A stretch of DNA of 64,000 nt from positions 186,001 to 250,000 of the forward strand of contig JAENRP010000012.1 in NCBI GenBank assembly GCA_024741835.1, read 5' to 3'. Positions 24,558-35,315 of the stretch are shown here, piece by piece; the stretch's first letter is position 1, and each line of letters begins with the position of its first letter. The stretch is from Diplocarpon mali. Lineage: Eukaryota > Ascomycota > Leotiomycetes > Helotiales > Drepanopezizaceae. The notes under the pieces were generated by a model, which ran no database searches, was not told where the DNA came from, and was given only the letters and a program-made list of their open reading frames with translations. The position numbers and the translations under genes were made by a program.

Positions 24558-25680
24558 CACGCCAGAACCGCCACACGATGCCCGCAGTCTGGAGCCTGCA
24601 GGCAGAGGGCGTAGATCGAGGTCTGGCTCGAGTAGTTGCGCGAGGAGGGGTTGATCCGCGCTGGGGTTCTCGAATCGTGGCTTGGAGGCGCGCGGGTGGG
24701 CGTGCGTATCTAGCCGCGGCTCGGGCAGGTATGCACGCCAAAGGCTTGATCTTAGGATCTGGCGAGAAGATGCAGAGTGCGGAGGGAGGGGAGGGTGCGG
24801 GCTTAGGGAGGCAGTAGTTGGGAAGAGCGGCCGAGAAGCACGATCGGCGGGGGCAGAGCGGGTGCTGGTCTGAGGCGACGCCGGAGGAGAGGGAGAAGTC
24901 GGGGCGGGGGCGGCTCACCATTGGACCGACGATGGCAGCTCGAGGGGATGGGTCACGACGGACCGTAGCCGGAGGGGCTGCTGCGCCGCCGCAGAGACCA
25001 TGCAACGGCGGGATTCGAGGATCGCGAGCTACTGAAGAGCGAGCAGAGGCCGAGAAGTGTCGTATGATGTGGTGTGAGGGGATGTGATGCAAAGCTGCGA
25101 TAGAACCAGGGGCCAGCGGGCTGGATGGGTCTTCACCCATGTCTTCGTCAGCGTGCTGGTTCGCAGCAGTAGCTGGATGCTGCAGAGGAGACCCGACTAG
25201 CAGGGCATTTGTTGATTTTCCTCCATGACCCCACGGCTGCCCCTCTGGCTGCTGGTCGAGCGGATCGTCCCTCGGCGACGAGATCCCGTGGCCTCGCCTG
25301 GACAGCTTCTGGCTCGCGGATCTGGGCGGGGCTGGGAGTCGAGACTCTCGCCCTCGGGCTCGCGCCCCCTCTCGAGACTCTTAAGGTCAATCCTCCTCCT
25401 CGAGTTCGCGCCCTCTGCCTCCTCCACACCCGGGCGGCCCCCCCATCCAGACCAGATCCAGACGACCGTGGACGAGACTCGCCGTCTCCATCTGCCCCCA
25501 GGCGTGCCGTCGTCGCCGCCGAGAAGAGAGCACCGCGGGCCCCAATCCTGGCCCCACTCCGACGCCAACGTCAACACCCACACCAGCACCACACCAACAT
25601 CAACATCAACACCACACCAACACCGAATACCCCGCTCGCCCGGCCCGCGCGATCATCGAGGTCTGGCTGGGTTCGCCTCA

Positions 25681-25760
25681 CCTCCTTCCACCTCGCCTAC
25701 TTCCTTTCCACCTCGCCTCCCTCCTTTCCACCTCGCCTCCCTCCTTTCCACCTCGCCTCC
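25681..25760. repeat. Four tandem 20-nt units
   Basis: The unit CTCCTTTCCACCTCGCCTCC is repeated four times with small changes, ending 40 bases before the start codon of the next gene. It is probably in the promoter or 5' leader, where pyrimidine-rich tracts are common. Confidence 0.9.
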
Positions 25761-25799
25761 ATCGCGCCGGCGAACCCCAACTCCCAGACAAGCCTTCTC

Positions 25800-26177
25800 A
25801 TGTCACGATTCCTCTCCACCGCCAGCATGCCCTCCCCCTTCCACCAACTCCACAGCGACGTATCTGGCACCCCGGGCGCTGCGGCTCTCTACCGCGCGCC
25901 CACCCGCACATCAACCTCGTCGGACGACGCCTCCTCTTCGGCCTCCTCGTCGGCCTCGAGCTCCTACTCCTCCGGATCCTCCGTCCGGTACTTCATGGAA
26001 GCCTCGCGGCCCCGCGTCGAGCTCATGCGCTGCTCGCGCTGCACCAAGTGCGTCGAGACGGTTGTCAGCGCCGTGAGGCTCGTCAGCACAGATGATGCCG
26101 AGGCATCGGGCATGGTGCGCTTCGGTCACAACCTGTACTACTGCGACCGTTGTGCTCGGATGGTTGGCTACAAGTGA
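25800..26177 (+). CDS. Small conserved-looking protein with two CxxC pairs
   Basis: A 125-residue frame starting MSRFLSTASMPSPF. A Ser-rich linker (about residues 40-63) separates the N-terminus from a C-terminal module. That module has CSRCTKC near residue 80 and YYCDRCARMVGYK at the extreme C-terminus. The two pairs, about 40 residues apart, look like a zinc ribbon. I recall similar short proteins ending in CNRCAKLVGYK in other filamentous ascomycetes, with no assigned function. The frame is open for 197 codons upstream of this ATG, but that part is repeat-derived and Pro/Arg-rich, so I start at 25800. Confidence 0.65.
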   Translation: MSRFLSTASMPSPFHQLHSDVSGTPGAAALYRAPTRTSTSSDDASSSASSSASSSYSSGSSVRYFMEASRPRVELMRCSRCTKCVETVVSAVRLVSTDDAEASGMVRFGHNLYYCDRCARMVGYK

Positions 26178-28133
26178 GGGCTTGCCTGACCCAGGCCGAC
26201 TGCGATCCTGGACCATTCCCGCACCAACCGGCCAAGAGAGAAGATGGCTGGTCGCCCAACCCCGGCCCGGGGGCGAACATTGCGAGGCGATATCCCTCAC
26301 GACAACAACCTCACCATGCCGATGTTCGGTACGCGAGCAGGACAACACACGCGTCCCGAAAGTGTGATGCTGGGCCGCCCCAGCCTCTGCCTGCGCCATC
26401 CCGCCGCTGCAGGATCAGGAGTCGACCTCGCATATTCCTGCCGCCACACCAGGCACCAGCCGGGACTTGGAAAGGAATGCGGGATGTTCATGTCTCATGC
26501 CCTAGTCCCCAGCACCGAGACTCAATCATGTCATTCGATTTCGCCTCGTCCCGCCGATCCGCTCCAGGAGGAGCCTTTTCTCGTCGGGGTGGGGAGCTGC
26601 CGTGGCGGCAGATTCGCGTGAGAGGATTCTATGCGCGCCACTTCACACGGCTTCATGTTGTCGACGGGCATGGACATCCTCCGGCTCTCGCGTAGCTCGC
26701 TCGCGCGGGGAACGCCTCTTGTCTCCAGCCTCGTACACAAACACGGCGACGTATCTGCTGCTTCTTCTTCTTCCTCTTCCTCTCGCTCCCCCCCCCCCTC
26801 CTCCTCTTCTTCCTCTTATCAGCTTAGCAAGCGTTGCATCGGCACTCCGGCGTCTTGTATAGTTGCGTGGGACGGGTAGAAATGTACAATAGCAAGGCGC
26901 GACAAAGCCGTTCCGGCTGGCTGCAACGTGTTTATATTTCCACTGGATATAGGATATACCAATCGAGATCAAGCCCACTCCACCACCCTTTGCGCACCCT
27001 GTGACTGACCTCACCCCCTTACCATGGACGCTCCTCCTCCTCAGACATGGCCGGCAGGGCCGCTCCAAACGGCCTCCGGGATACCTTGATCCCCCGCACA
27101 GTAGCATGCGTGCCTGGGACGCCCAGCACGTGTCGGCAGCGCCAGCCTCCACCGAGAGTCCTGGCTCTGAGTGGCCCCTCCCGCGTGGGAATCGCAGACC
27201 GTTGGACGTTCGCATCCGCCTCCCGACTGCTCTGCCCACCCACCACAACGGCGGGAGAGGGAGCCCGGAAACCAGGGATCCCGCGGGAACCAGAGGCCTT
27301 CCTCTGATCGGCCGCGTGAGCGCAACGCACCCGTCGCGCGAGAAATACGAGGCTCGGTCTGTTTACCTCCCCCACCTCGCTTAATCCGCCGCCGGGGGCG
27401 CCGCCCCCCACACCCCGCGAACATGGATCCCTACGACCGTCCCCTCCCCCCCCCCAAGTTTCATGCATCCGTTAGCATCTGGACACGGAGACAGGAGCGT
27501 AGCTCACGCCCCTCTGCGGCTCGGCGAGAGGAGAACAATTGATTCTGGAGGACCTATAGTCTCGTGGTAAGGCTTGTCCTGGGCACGGGTGCCAGGGACA
27601 TGGAATTCAACTTGAAGGGATTTTTAACCACTGAGAGCCGTTCCAGTCGGAAGCACCCAGGGCAAAGTACCCTGATCACAGACCCTTGATCGCAGGAATT
27701 ATACAGAGAAAGAGTCCATTCTATCCCTCGAACGAATCTCCTCGAGATGTAAAATCAACTAATGAACACGCAAGAATATGACTGGACGCCACTGATCAAA
27801 ACACCACACTAGACAACACACACATACACCTCCATGTACCTCAGTCCTCATTCCAACCAAGACGCATGGTAGTCACATACAAAGAACGCTTCGCATTCAA
27901 CCAAAGACTTCCTAAAGGAACCCNNNNNNNCCCCCACCCATGCAATGCTGTTTCTCGCCTGCCTGCCTCTGCCGATAGAGACAAACCAAACACCAGCCAT
28001 CCCACCACCGATGATACAAAGAGCAAAGAGGCAATCCACAATGCAAGACCGGTTCGCCCATTCACTCATTTCCGTTTCCAAGCAGAGCCCTTCCTTAATG
28101 ACCATGAGAACTCCCCACCTCTATGAACCTGGA
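26178..28133. other. Intergenic region with an assembly gap
   Basis: The 3' side of the small gene and the 3' end of CCR4 meet here. Open frames in 26600-27550 are GC-rich shadows on both strands with no motif. Seven unresolved bases lie at 27924-27930. The stretch 27550-28130 is less GC-rich and probably holds the CCR4 3' untranslated region. Confidence 0.45.
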
Positions 28134-30494
28134 CTAGTTCCTCCGTCGATCGTTGCTCCGACTCGAAGGACCAAAATCAGGCTCTGCAATGACCTTCTTT
28201 GGTTTAGCACCCTTCACAGCAAACTCTGCCATCAGTGACAAGTGGTCACTTGGAAAGTGAAAGTTGGGGAAACCAGGAACCGTTTTCATATACTCGGGAT
28301 CCACTTGACCAAGGAGAGAAATGTTCTCTAGTGCGTTGGTCGAATACCAGATGTGGTCGATGACGCCCTTAAAAGTAGGCACGTAGTTGGTGAACGGAAC
28401 CGCATCCGGAGTATTGTCTAGATTGGTATATGCTGATCGCAGAGAAAAGGGATGCTCCATTCCATCCTTGGAAAAATTTCCATAGCTGCGGCCTCCAAAT
28501 TCAGGGTGGTTAGCTCTCACAGCTCCCTTCGCCAGCAATTCAAACACACTCGAATCTGGCGTTGAGTTTTGATCAGCACAGATCACAAGCGGTATCTGCG
28601 TCTTGCTCATATATTCTTTCGAGGGCTGAGGAGTAGGTTCCGGAGGCATGTCTTGATCCGTATCCTCATATGCCAAGCCGTATGCCTTCTTGTCTCTGCA
28701 CGCAGGCCAGTTTGCGTACTTCTCAGCCAGCTTATTGACCTCGCTAATCAGTATAGCTGTTTGGACCAGTTTGACATCTGCGTAGGCTGGATCCCAAAAA
28801 ATGTGGGTATTGACAAGGATCAAGCGCGTTCCTGTTTGTCGATTCTCGAAGAACGTCACAACTCCAATATGATCTCTCGGCATCACCCGATTGAAAATAT
28901 CATGATGACTCTTCATATCCGGTCGGTTGATGGCGATTGCTGCGAAGTCGATGAGTTGTTTATCCAGGAGTATGTACTTGTTTTTCTTGTAAAAGGTCGC
29001 ACAGCCGTCTACCAATTTGGCTTCCTTCTCACCCATGGTTTTCGAGCGGGACCTTGGCCAGAACGCGCCTTTGTATTCATTGTAGGCAAGCTTCATCCTG
29101 AACGTCTCGTAGGTATCTGTATCAACCTCCTGCAAACACACGAAATCTGCATCGTTACCCTGGATGTCTGTGAGGATCATATCCTTTCGATAGTCCCACT
29201 CCAAAGCCTGTGCCGGGCTGTACCCGTACATCTTCGGCGTACACGCCTGATCGGAGAGGATGTTGAAAGAGTAGACTTTAAACTTCTCCTGACCGGCATT
29301 TGAGTCGCCTTCCTGAAGTTCAATAGTCTCACGCGAGTTCGGAGGCATAGGTGCTGGATTCGAGTCAGCAGTGAGGTGCATTCTGGGAGGGTTTGACTTA
29401 CTAGGTGCTTGATTTTGGAGCAGGGTGACAAGAGATTTTGTCCCCCGTTCCATGATTTCCTGCTTCAAGTCTGGCGCGAGCGGATTGCCTTCGATTCCAA
29501 GCATTTCCAAATGGAACAACGAACCAAGCTCGTTCGGTAATGCTTGGATCGAGTTGTCAAACACTAACAGGTTCTTGAGAAACACACACATGCCCAACTC
29601 TGGGGGCAACTCAGTCAGCTGATTATTCGAAGCATCCAAGTGTTGCAATGAACGTAAATGGCGGATCGATGAGGGAAGCTTCGAGAGCTTATTAGAAGCC
29701 ACGTATAATTGTTTCAAGAAGTCATATTTGAAGACAGGTTCAGCAAGCACTTTGATGCCCTGGCCACTGAGATCCAAGTTGAACCAATCTTGCCGCTGCT
29801 TCGTAGACTGGGCCGACATGCGGCTGAGATCTTTTTCGTCACTATCCTGTGCATCTGGATCTGGTGCAGGGATCGGAGCTATGCCTTTATTCTCTCCAGC
29901 CTTAAGCCTCGCAAAATGGTTAGGAGCCCCATCAATCATATGTGCATGAGCCTTCTCGGATTCCTTGTGTAGCTCTAATTGCTTTGCCCAATGATCGTTG
30001 ATCTGCACTGCTTGCCCTCCGCGTGTTGTCGCCGAGTGACCATTCGGGAGTGCGTTAGGCGTGAAGCTCGGGGTGGCGTTTGATAACACTCCTGAGGAAA
30101 AAGTAGCGTGGTGATTGAGAATCGCTCCATTGGTCGGGTGCGCTGTATGGTCTTGTTGAATGTTCGCATGGGTATGAGTATGAGTATGATGTTGTTGGGG
30201 ATTCTGATGTTGAAAGTTAAACATCATCGGCATCCCTCGCCCAGGCCCTCCATTGACGCGGCCATGCTGCCCTTGTTGGTGCGACTGATTGAACATCCCG
30301 TAGAGATTTGGCCCTGGAGAGTGAGAGTCGGGAGATCGAGAAGGAGATGGACTCTCGGCGTTGTAGAGGGATCTGATGTTATTGGGTGGTGTGCTGTTGC
30401 GGATTATCTGCTGTCTTGGATGCTGCTGCTGCGTGTGTTGTGGGTAAAAGTAACTCCCAGCACTCTGCTGTGGAAACCTGTAAGCATCTGCCAT
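28134..30494 (-). CDS. CCR4: CCR4 deadenylase, catalytic subunit of CCR4-NOT
   Basis: An intronless 786-residue frame. Residues 1-160 are Gln/His/Asn/Pro-rich. Leucine-rich repeats lie at about 238-345 (for example LRSLQHLDASNNQLTELPPEL split over two repeats); in yeast they bind the NOT scaffold through Caf1. The endonuclease/exonuclease/phosphatase domain follows from about 405: N411 in SFNILSD, E456 in CLQEVDTD, D641 and N643 in ICADQNSTPDS, D713 and H714 in VIDHIWYS, and the terminal D750-H751 in FPSDHLSLM. The enzyme shortens mRNA poly(A) tails in the cytoplasm. The usual GDFNS motif reads ADQNS here, but the Asp and Asn are kept. Confidence 0.96.
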   Translation of the reverse strand: MADAYRFPQQSAGSYFYPQHTQQQHPRQQIIRNSTPPNNIRSLYNAESPSPSRSPDSHSPGPNLYGMFNQSHQQGQHGRVNGGPGRGMPMMFNFQHQNPQQHHTHTHTHANIQQDHTAHPTNGAILNHHATFSSGVLSNATPSFTPNALPNGHSATTRGGQAVQINDHWAKQLELHKESEKAHAHMIDGAPNHFARLKAGENKGIAPIPAPDPDAQDSDEKDLSRMSAQSTKQRQDWFNLDLSGQGIKVLAEPVFKYDFLKQLYVASNKLSKLPSSIRHLRSLQHLDASNNQLTELPPELGMCVFLKNLLVFDNSIQALPNELGSLFHLEMLGIEGNPLAPDLKQEIMERGTKSLVTLLQNQAPSKSNPPRMHLTADSNPAPMPPNSRETIELQEGDSNAGQEKFKVYSFNILSDQACTPKMYGYSPAQALEWDYRKDMILTDIQGNDADFVCLQEVDTDTYETFRMKLAYNEYKGAFWPRSRSKTMGEKEAKLVDGCATFYKKNKYILLDKQLIDFAAIAINRPDMKSHHDIFNRVMPRDHIGVVTFFENRQTGTRLILVNTHIFWDPAYADVKLVQTAILISEVNKLAEKYANWPACRDKKAYGLAYEDTDQDMPPEPTPQPSKEYMSKTQIPLVICADQNSTPDSSVFELLAKGAVRANHPEFGGRSYGNFSKDGMEHPFSLRSAYTNLDNTPDAVPFTNYVPTFKGVIDHIWYSTNALENISLLGQVDPEYMKTVPGFPNFHFPSDHLSLMAEFAVKGAKPKKVIAEPDFGPSSRSNDRRRN

Positions 30495-32876
30495 CTAAAT
30501 CCACCGCGGACAGAGCGAACAGCGGCGTCAGCTCCCTATTGCGAGCACAGGCTGTGGAGTATCGTGTAAACCTTGGGCGATTTAGGTAGGGGGTGTGGAG
30601 AGCGGAGATCGGATCTTTCTTCGTTGGCACATAGAGCTGCTGGAAAGGTCTCCCGAGCATCTACCAAGCTTGAGGCTCAGAGTCTTGCGCCAGTCCTACG
30701 TCTATGGGACTCTCAAGAGGAGGTACACAACTTGGACTGGCGTTGGCGGTCCGCGAAAGGTCAAAAATCGAATCGGAAACGAGAGCCGGCGATAAAATAT
30801 GCTTCGTGCTTCGCAGGCTGATGGATATTCGGATTCGTAGAGTATCCTTAGGTAGGTGGGTAGTGAATGTCGACAGCTCGAAGAGGGGGCCAACTGGTTC
30901 AGCAAGGTAAGCAGGTGGTGATGCGCGACGGCCGGAATTGGTCGATAATGGATCAAGCTTGCAAGCAACTTGGGCAGTCTCGTACCTTGAGAAGCGCAAG
31001 CCTAGGAAGAGACCTGTGAACCACTTGTTTACAGAGCAGATAGATTGTCGTGATGCTGCTTTCTCTTGACTCTACCTCGCGTTGTTCACCACATCACCTC
31101 AAAATCGGACAGCGCTCCAGCTATACACGTGACTAAAGCCACTAGCTAATTAGCTCGGTCGTAGTAGTACATGTGGCTGGACGGAGTTGTTCCGATCTCC
31201 AAGATACGGAAATCCATGACACTGCAATGAAAATAATATATCTAGACTGCTGTCTGTTTATCTCCCTCAATCTTTGGCCCAGGTTAATTTGAGAGACGTG
31301 CGAACTATAGCTGTGCTTCGCACAGTATGTTTATATGTTATGTCCTCAGTGTCATCTCATATGATTTTCCAGAAACCTAATCTTGACTGCCGACAGCTCG
31401 CTCAAATTTTAAGAGTGGCTTCAAGGCCTACTTCAAGTCGAGACATGATTATGCTTCGAAGTTACAGCCTCTCTAGATTGGCAGAGGCTAGTTATGTCTC
31501 CAAGTACACCAAGGCCTTTCTTTATCTACTTTTTACGTGTCTTTCTGCATCGGAGTTCTCAAGACAAGCTCACGCATCAATTGTCCGCAGCCCGAGACAG
31601 AGACATACGTGGATTGGACCTATTTCTTTATTATCGAAAGCGGTCCGTGGCTGAGTCCTGGAGCTATAATGAGATGTATCGTAACTTCAAGAATTGAATA
31701 ACCAGAAGAAGCCCAAGTGCAACCCCTCATGTTACAGCTGCCCGTCTCAGGGGAAAACACAGCTTAATCTACCATCCCTGATATAGCTGGCTTCTAGCAC
31801 CAAGAAATTCACAGCAGTCCCCGGGGCAGCGTGTTGTACCGGCCCCTGTCGGCTCCGAAAGCTATACGGGCCTGATTTCGAAAGCAACTAGTATCTGGTG
31901 TTTCCACCATCAGTTCAGGGATGGAGATGTCTTTTCCAAAATGTGGGTGGACCGGTACTGCAATCTGCATTCTCCCCAAAAGCCTCCAACCAGAATTGTG
32001 GCGTCGATATTTGCTTAGCAAGGACAGACCCAGAGGCGGAATCAAGATAGAGATCTGTGTTATCCCGGGAACCCCGAGCGGACTCTTTTACCCATGAACG
32101 GTATCTCGGGGCAAGGTGTTTGAACAAGGCCAGGGCGCAGATAGGTAGATAGTCGGCTTGACGTCGAGATCCTATATATAGGTAAGGCCAGCAGTATTAT
32201 AGTGTGTGTTAACTCGTCGTTTGCTCCAGAGTCTTGTACAGCGTAGGGGACTAGTTATTTATGCTTTCGTCTTGAAGACCAGACTGCCCGTTAGCCTTAA
32301 TTTGGAGCAATCTCACAACCTTCCCAATCGAGTTTCACTTACGGCATCCCTTCGCCTCCTGCCGCTCGCCCATGACGGGATCGCGAGCTTCATGTCAGGT
32401 CAATGCGAGAAATGCGAGCTCGAAGACACGTCACTTTCTGTGCGGGTATTGCCACACCCATCCAGTCTTGTCGTCAGATAGCCTGCACAGACAGACGTGG
32501 TTTGCAGCGTTGCTCCTCCAGATATTCGATTACCGTGGGCAAATATGGCTAGCTACCAGTAGCCAATAGCCAGTAGCCTGTAGTCAGGATCCACTAGTCC
32601 TATTTTGGCCACCCCATGGCACTAGCTGTATAATGCTTTCACGTCTTATAACACCACGCCCCAGCGACAGAACAGAAATATAAATTCTGTTCCGAGTCCG
32701 CGCCCATCCATCCACGCTACCCACGCTGCTGCACACGCTGCGCCATTCAAATTCGCCTGAATATCGCGAATGCGTTCCAGGGATTCCAATCAGATATCTC
32801 CTACTCGAATTTATCATCCGATCAAAGCTCAACGAACAGGGCATACTTGACAAGTTTTAACTCCCGGGACGATTCT
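30495..32876. other. Long intergenic region upstream of CCR4 and the methyltransferase
   Basis: The flanking genes diverge, so this 2.4 kb should hold both promoters and the CCR4 5' leader. It is less GC-rich than the blocks at 9.5-13.6 and 20.7-25.8 kb. A CCTATATATAGG palindromic TATA-like site is at 32171-32182. The plus-strand frame at 31274-31654 has no motif. I see no RNA gene. Confidence 0.45.
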
Positions 32877-34271
32877 ATGCTCTCCACACCTTTTTCTGAC
32901 TACAAACACTCCGCAAATCAGACAAACAAGACCAGAGCTGCCCAGGGTGCGAAAGCCAACCGTTCATCATCATCAACCTCGGGGAGCAGCGCGGAACGAC
33001 GACATGCATTCCAGATCGCGGAAGCGCGTAACGTGAGAGGAGAAATTCTTGGTCGATCCGATAGCCGCTCAAGTAACGCCAATTCAAGTGGTCTGACTAC
33101 GGTATCATCGAGTGATCCTGTCTCAGATGAAGCACTTTTGCAACCCTTTACTCTACGAAATGGACGACGATGTTTACGAGACACTACTCTGCCATATCCC
33201 CTCCCTTATGACCTCGGAGAAATTCAAAGACAAATATTGCGCACAATGCTTCTCTGTCAAGTATTTAATGGCCCTGTCTGCTCTCCCGTATTCCAAGTCA
33301 AACCCCCAAAGCGTGTCCTCGAGGTAGGATGTGGCACAGGTTTCTGGAGCGTAATGTGCCATCGACACTTCGCGCAACGTGGCTTCTCTTCTATTTCATT
33401 CACCGGCATTGATATTGCACCACTGGCACCGGGTATGGATTCTAACGATGACATGAATTGGCGATTTGTGCAGCACGACTTGCGACGGGCTTCGTTGCCT
33501 TTTCGCGATGAGGAGTTCAATTTGATTATGATAAAGGATCTGAGCATGGTTACACCAACAACGGGCATACAGCAGACACTGATGGACGAATATCTAAGGA
33601 TTCTGAAACCGGGGGGGTCGTTAGAGATCTGGGACGGCGATCACTCTTTACGAATGCTATTACCCCACGTTCCACCCTCGACAAAGGATGACGACGATAA
33701 CAATGAAGACGAGGAGCAGATACACACGAACGCCATGGGCATATATACATTGACAAGACAAACGCCTTTGGCGGCGCCTCAAAATCCATTTCTAAATGAC
33801 TTCAACAGCTGGATCTCGAAATCTCTTGAAGCTCGGAAGTTGACACCTATGCCTTGTACCAGCATATTGCCAATGCTTCACCAGGAATCAGAAGTTTTGA
33901 CAGAAGTCGATTGTCGACGTCTGGCAATACCTCTTGGGGAAGTTCGCTGGGAGCGCGAAGGTGTTGGCGGAGCATTGAGTCATGGCTCAAATGAAAATGC
34001 CATCTCAGCCAAAGGTAAAGCTCCAGAATTGGGCCGCAAGACTTTGACGGCGGGTCAGCATGCACTCCGAAGAACAGCACTTATGACTGTGGTTCAGATG
34101 ATTGAAAGCCTCGAGCCACTGTTGAGGGAGGCCAGTGGTAAGGGACAAGACGAATGGGATCGCTGGCAAGGCAATATGATGATTGATCTGCTAAATCAGA
34201 ACGGAACTTCCTGGGGAGAATGTCTCGAGGTTGGCGCCTGGTGGGCGCGAAAAAAAAAGCCACCTGGATAA
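32877..34271 (+). CDS. SAM-dependent methyltransferase (class I)
   Basis: A 464-residue intronless frame from the first ATG (32877). The N-terminal 110 residues are Ser-rich and probably disordered. Motif I is VLEVGCGTGFWS (about 147-158), the acidic end of strand 2 is FTGIDIAP, then FRDEEFNLIMIKDLSMV and the post-motif EYLRILKPGGSLEIWDGD. These bind S-adenosylmethionine in a Rossmann fold. After about residue 330 the C-terminal part is less typical and may cap the substrate site. The substrate is not evident; the family is broad (methyltransferase type 11/25). It is convergent with the LYR gene, whose stop codon is 238 bases away. Confidence 0.85.
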   Translation: MLSTPFSDYKHSANQTNKTRAAQGAKANRSSSSTSGSSAERRHAFQIAEARNVRGEILGRSDSRSSNANSSGLTTVSSSDPVSDEALLQPFTLRNGRRCLRDTTLPYPLPYDLGEIQRQILRTMLLCQVFNGPVCSPVFQVKPPKRVLEVGCGTGFWSVMCHRHFAQRGFSSISFTGIDIAPLAPGMDSNDDMNWRFVQHDLRRASLPFRDEEFNLIMIKDLSMVTPTTGIQQTLMDEYLRILKPGGSLEIWDGDHSLRMLLPHVPPSTKDDDDNNEDEEQIHTNAMGIYTLTRQTPLAAPQNPFLNDFNSWISKSLEARKLTPMPCTSILPMLHQESEVLTEVDCRRLAIPLGEVRWEREGVGGALSHGSNENAISAKGKAPELGRKTLTAGQHALRRTALMTVVQMIESLEPLLREASGKGQDEWDRWQGNMMIDLLNQNGTSWGECLEVGAWWARKKKPPG

Positions 34272-34508
34272 AATCGGCCTGCTTGTCTGCCTTGGAATAT
34301 ATCAAATAGTGCAGACACTTCGAGCAGTCAGAAACCATATAGCCGGAGTCATGCCACACGATGCTGCGAGCATTCGATCCATGAAGTCCCGCTGTTTCGC
34401 ACATACTTGGGAGCTTGGGGAATTCGTCGTTCGGAGGATTGGGAAAACTAGCGGAGCAAGAGAGGTTCAAAAGTAGGGGTTGGATTTGAAAAGTTTCAAA
34501 TTTTTCGG

Positions 34509-34957
34509 TCATCTCTTGTCGTATCTTTGACGAAGTGCTCGGTATCTTTTCAGATAGTACCTACTCATACTCAATTAACTATGAATTCGTGTCATGGTGA
34601 AATGGAAAGTCAAGCTACTCGAGAAACCTAGCTTACAATGCTTCAATTTCTGTGGAAGTCAGATATGTGACAAGTAACGAGAGGCGTAGAATGCAAGAGT
34701 TATACCTTTCTTAACAAAATCGGCTTTTTTTATTCCTTGCCGGATGTCCGCCTCATCAGTCAGCGATGCATGGCTGATGAATGCCTTATGCAGCCTCGGC
34801 CGAAAGTAGGCAAATCCCAAGGGATAGTCCCGTCCGAGGACGAGCAGCTCTGGATTGTCGTCAGCGCTTAACGATGAATGTAGAGGCCTGGAAATTCGCA
34901 AGCACCTTTGTAAACGTTGATGACCTCCTGCCTTAGAGCTGAATTTGCTATTGCCAT
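34509..34957 (-). CDS. LYR-motif mitochondrial protein, ETFRF1/LYRM5-like
   Basis: Four exons on the minus strand, 34957-34906, 34849-34706, 34649-34637 and 34560-34509, give 86 residues with every junction in phase. The start reads MAIANSALRQEVINVYKELL with the LYR-type motif embedded. It is followed by LGRDYPLGFAYFRPRLHKAF, then DEADIRQGIKKADFVKKEIEA and the end YYLKRYRALRQRYDKR. RLHKAF and the KKEIEALYYLKRYR tail match the LYRM5/ETF regulatory factor group. LYR proteins bind mitochondrial acyl-carrier protein; LYRM5 acts on electron-transfer flavoprotein. Exon 3 has only 13 nt, so the gene is easily missed. No membrane segment is seen. The exact LYR subgroup is inferred. Confidence 0.85.
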
Positions 34958-35315
34958 CTTGATCTTCTGTTGGGTGCTTCGTTTACGACCTTGTGGTTGA
35001 TTAACAAAGCAACGTTGCTTGCTTTTATGGCCTGATTCAGGTATATGTATGAAAACGAAGGATAAATCAAACCTGCGTTACAACAACTCAGATACAGACA
35101 AACAAGGCTCAAAATCTCAAACCTGAACGCGATGTGGTTCTATGACGATGCATTGCGAAGATCTCGAACTCTCAGCCGATTTCCCCGTATCAGAAGCGGC
35201 CGCTTCGGCCCGTCGTAAGGCAGGTAAGGTAAGCCAGCGACCCTACCTATATAACTACCTATCTTGACCAACAATAATATTTATTATAGCCACGTCCCAT
35301 TTTTTACCTTACAAA
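34958..35315. promoter_or_regulatory. Shared divergent promoter of the LYR and thioesterase genes
   Basis: 358 bases lie between the divergent start codons of two genes whose products are both probably mitochondrial. The sequence AGCGGCCGCTTCGGCC (about 35196-35212) is GC-rich inside an otherwise AT-leaning stretch. Direct CCTACCTATATAACTACCTAT pyrimidine motifs precede the thioesterase start. Joint regulation is inference from spacing only. Confidence 0.4.

Larger units (their letters stand above)
20667..25799. other. GC-rich, repeat-rich region without a recognisable gene
   Basis: Five kilobases after the teaR-like gene with no supported coding sequence. It contains several simple repeats (listed) and a duplicated 50-55-nt block. 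A CAAC/ACTCGACTC-rich stretch lies at 23520-23720. Open frames on both strands are short or of low complexity. The final 500 bases are probably the promoter and leader of the small gene that begins at 25800. Confidence 0.45.

Noticed and set aside
31274..31654. 126-codon frame upstream of the methyltransferase
   Set aside because: No motif, weak composition and no splice partner; probably chance.
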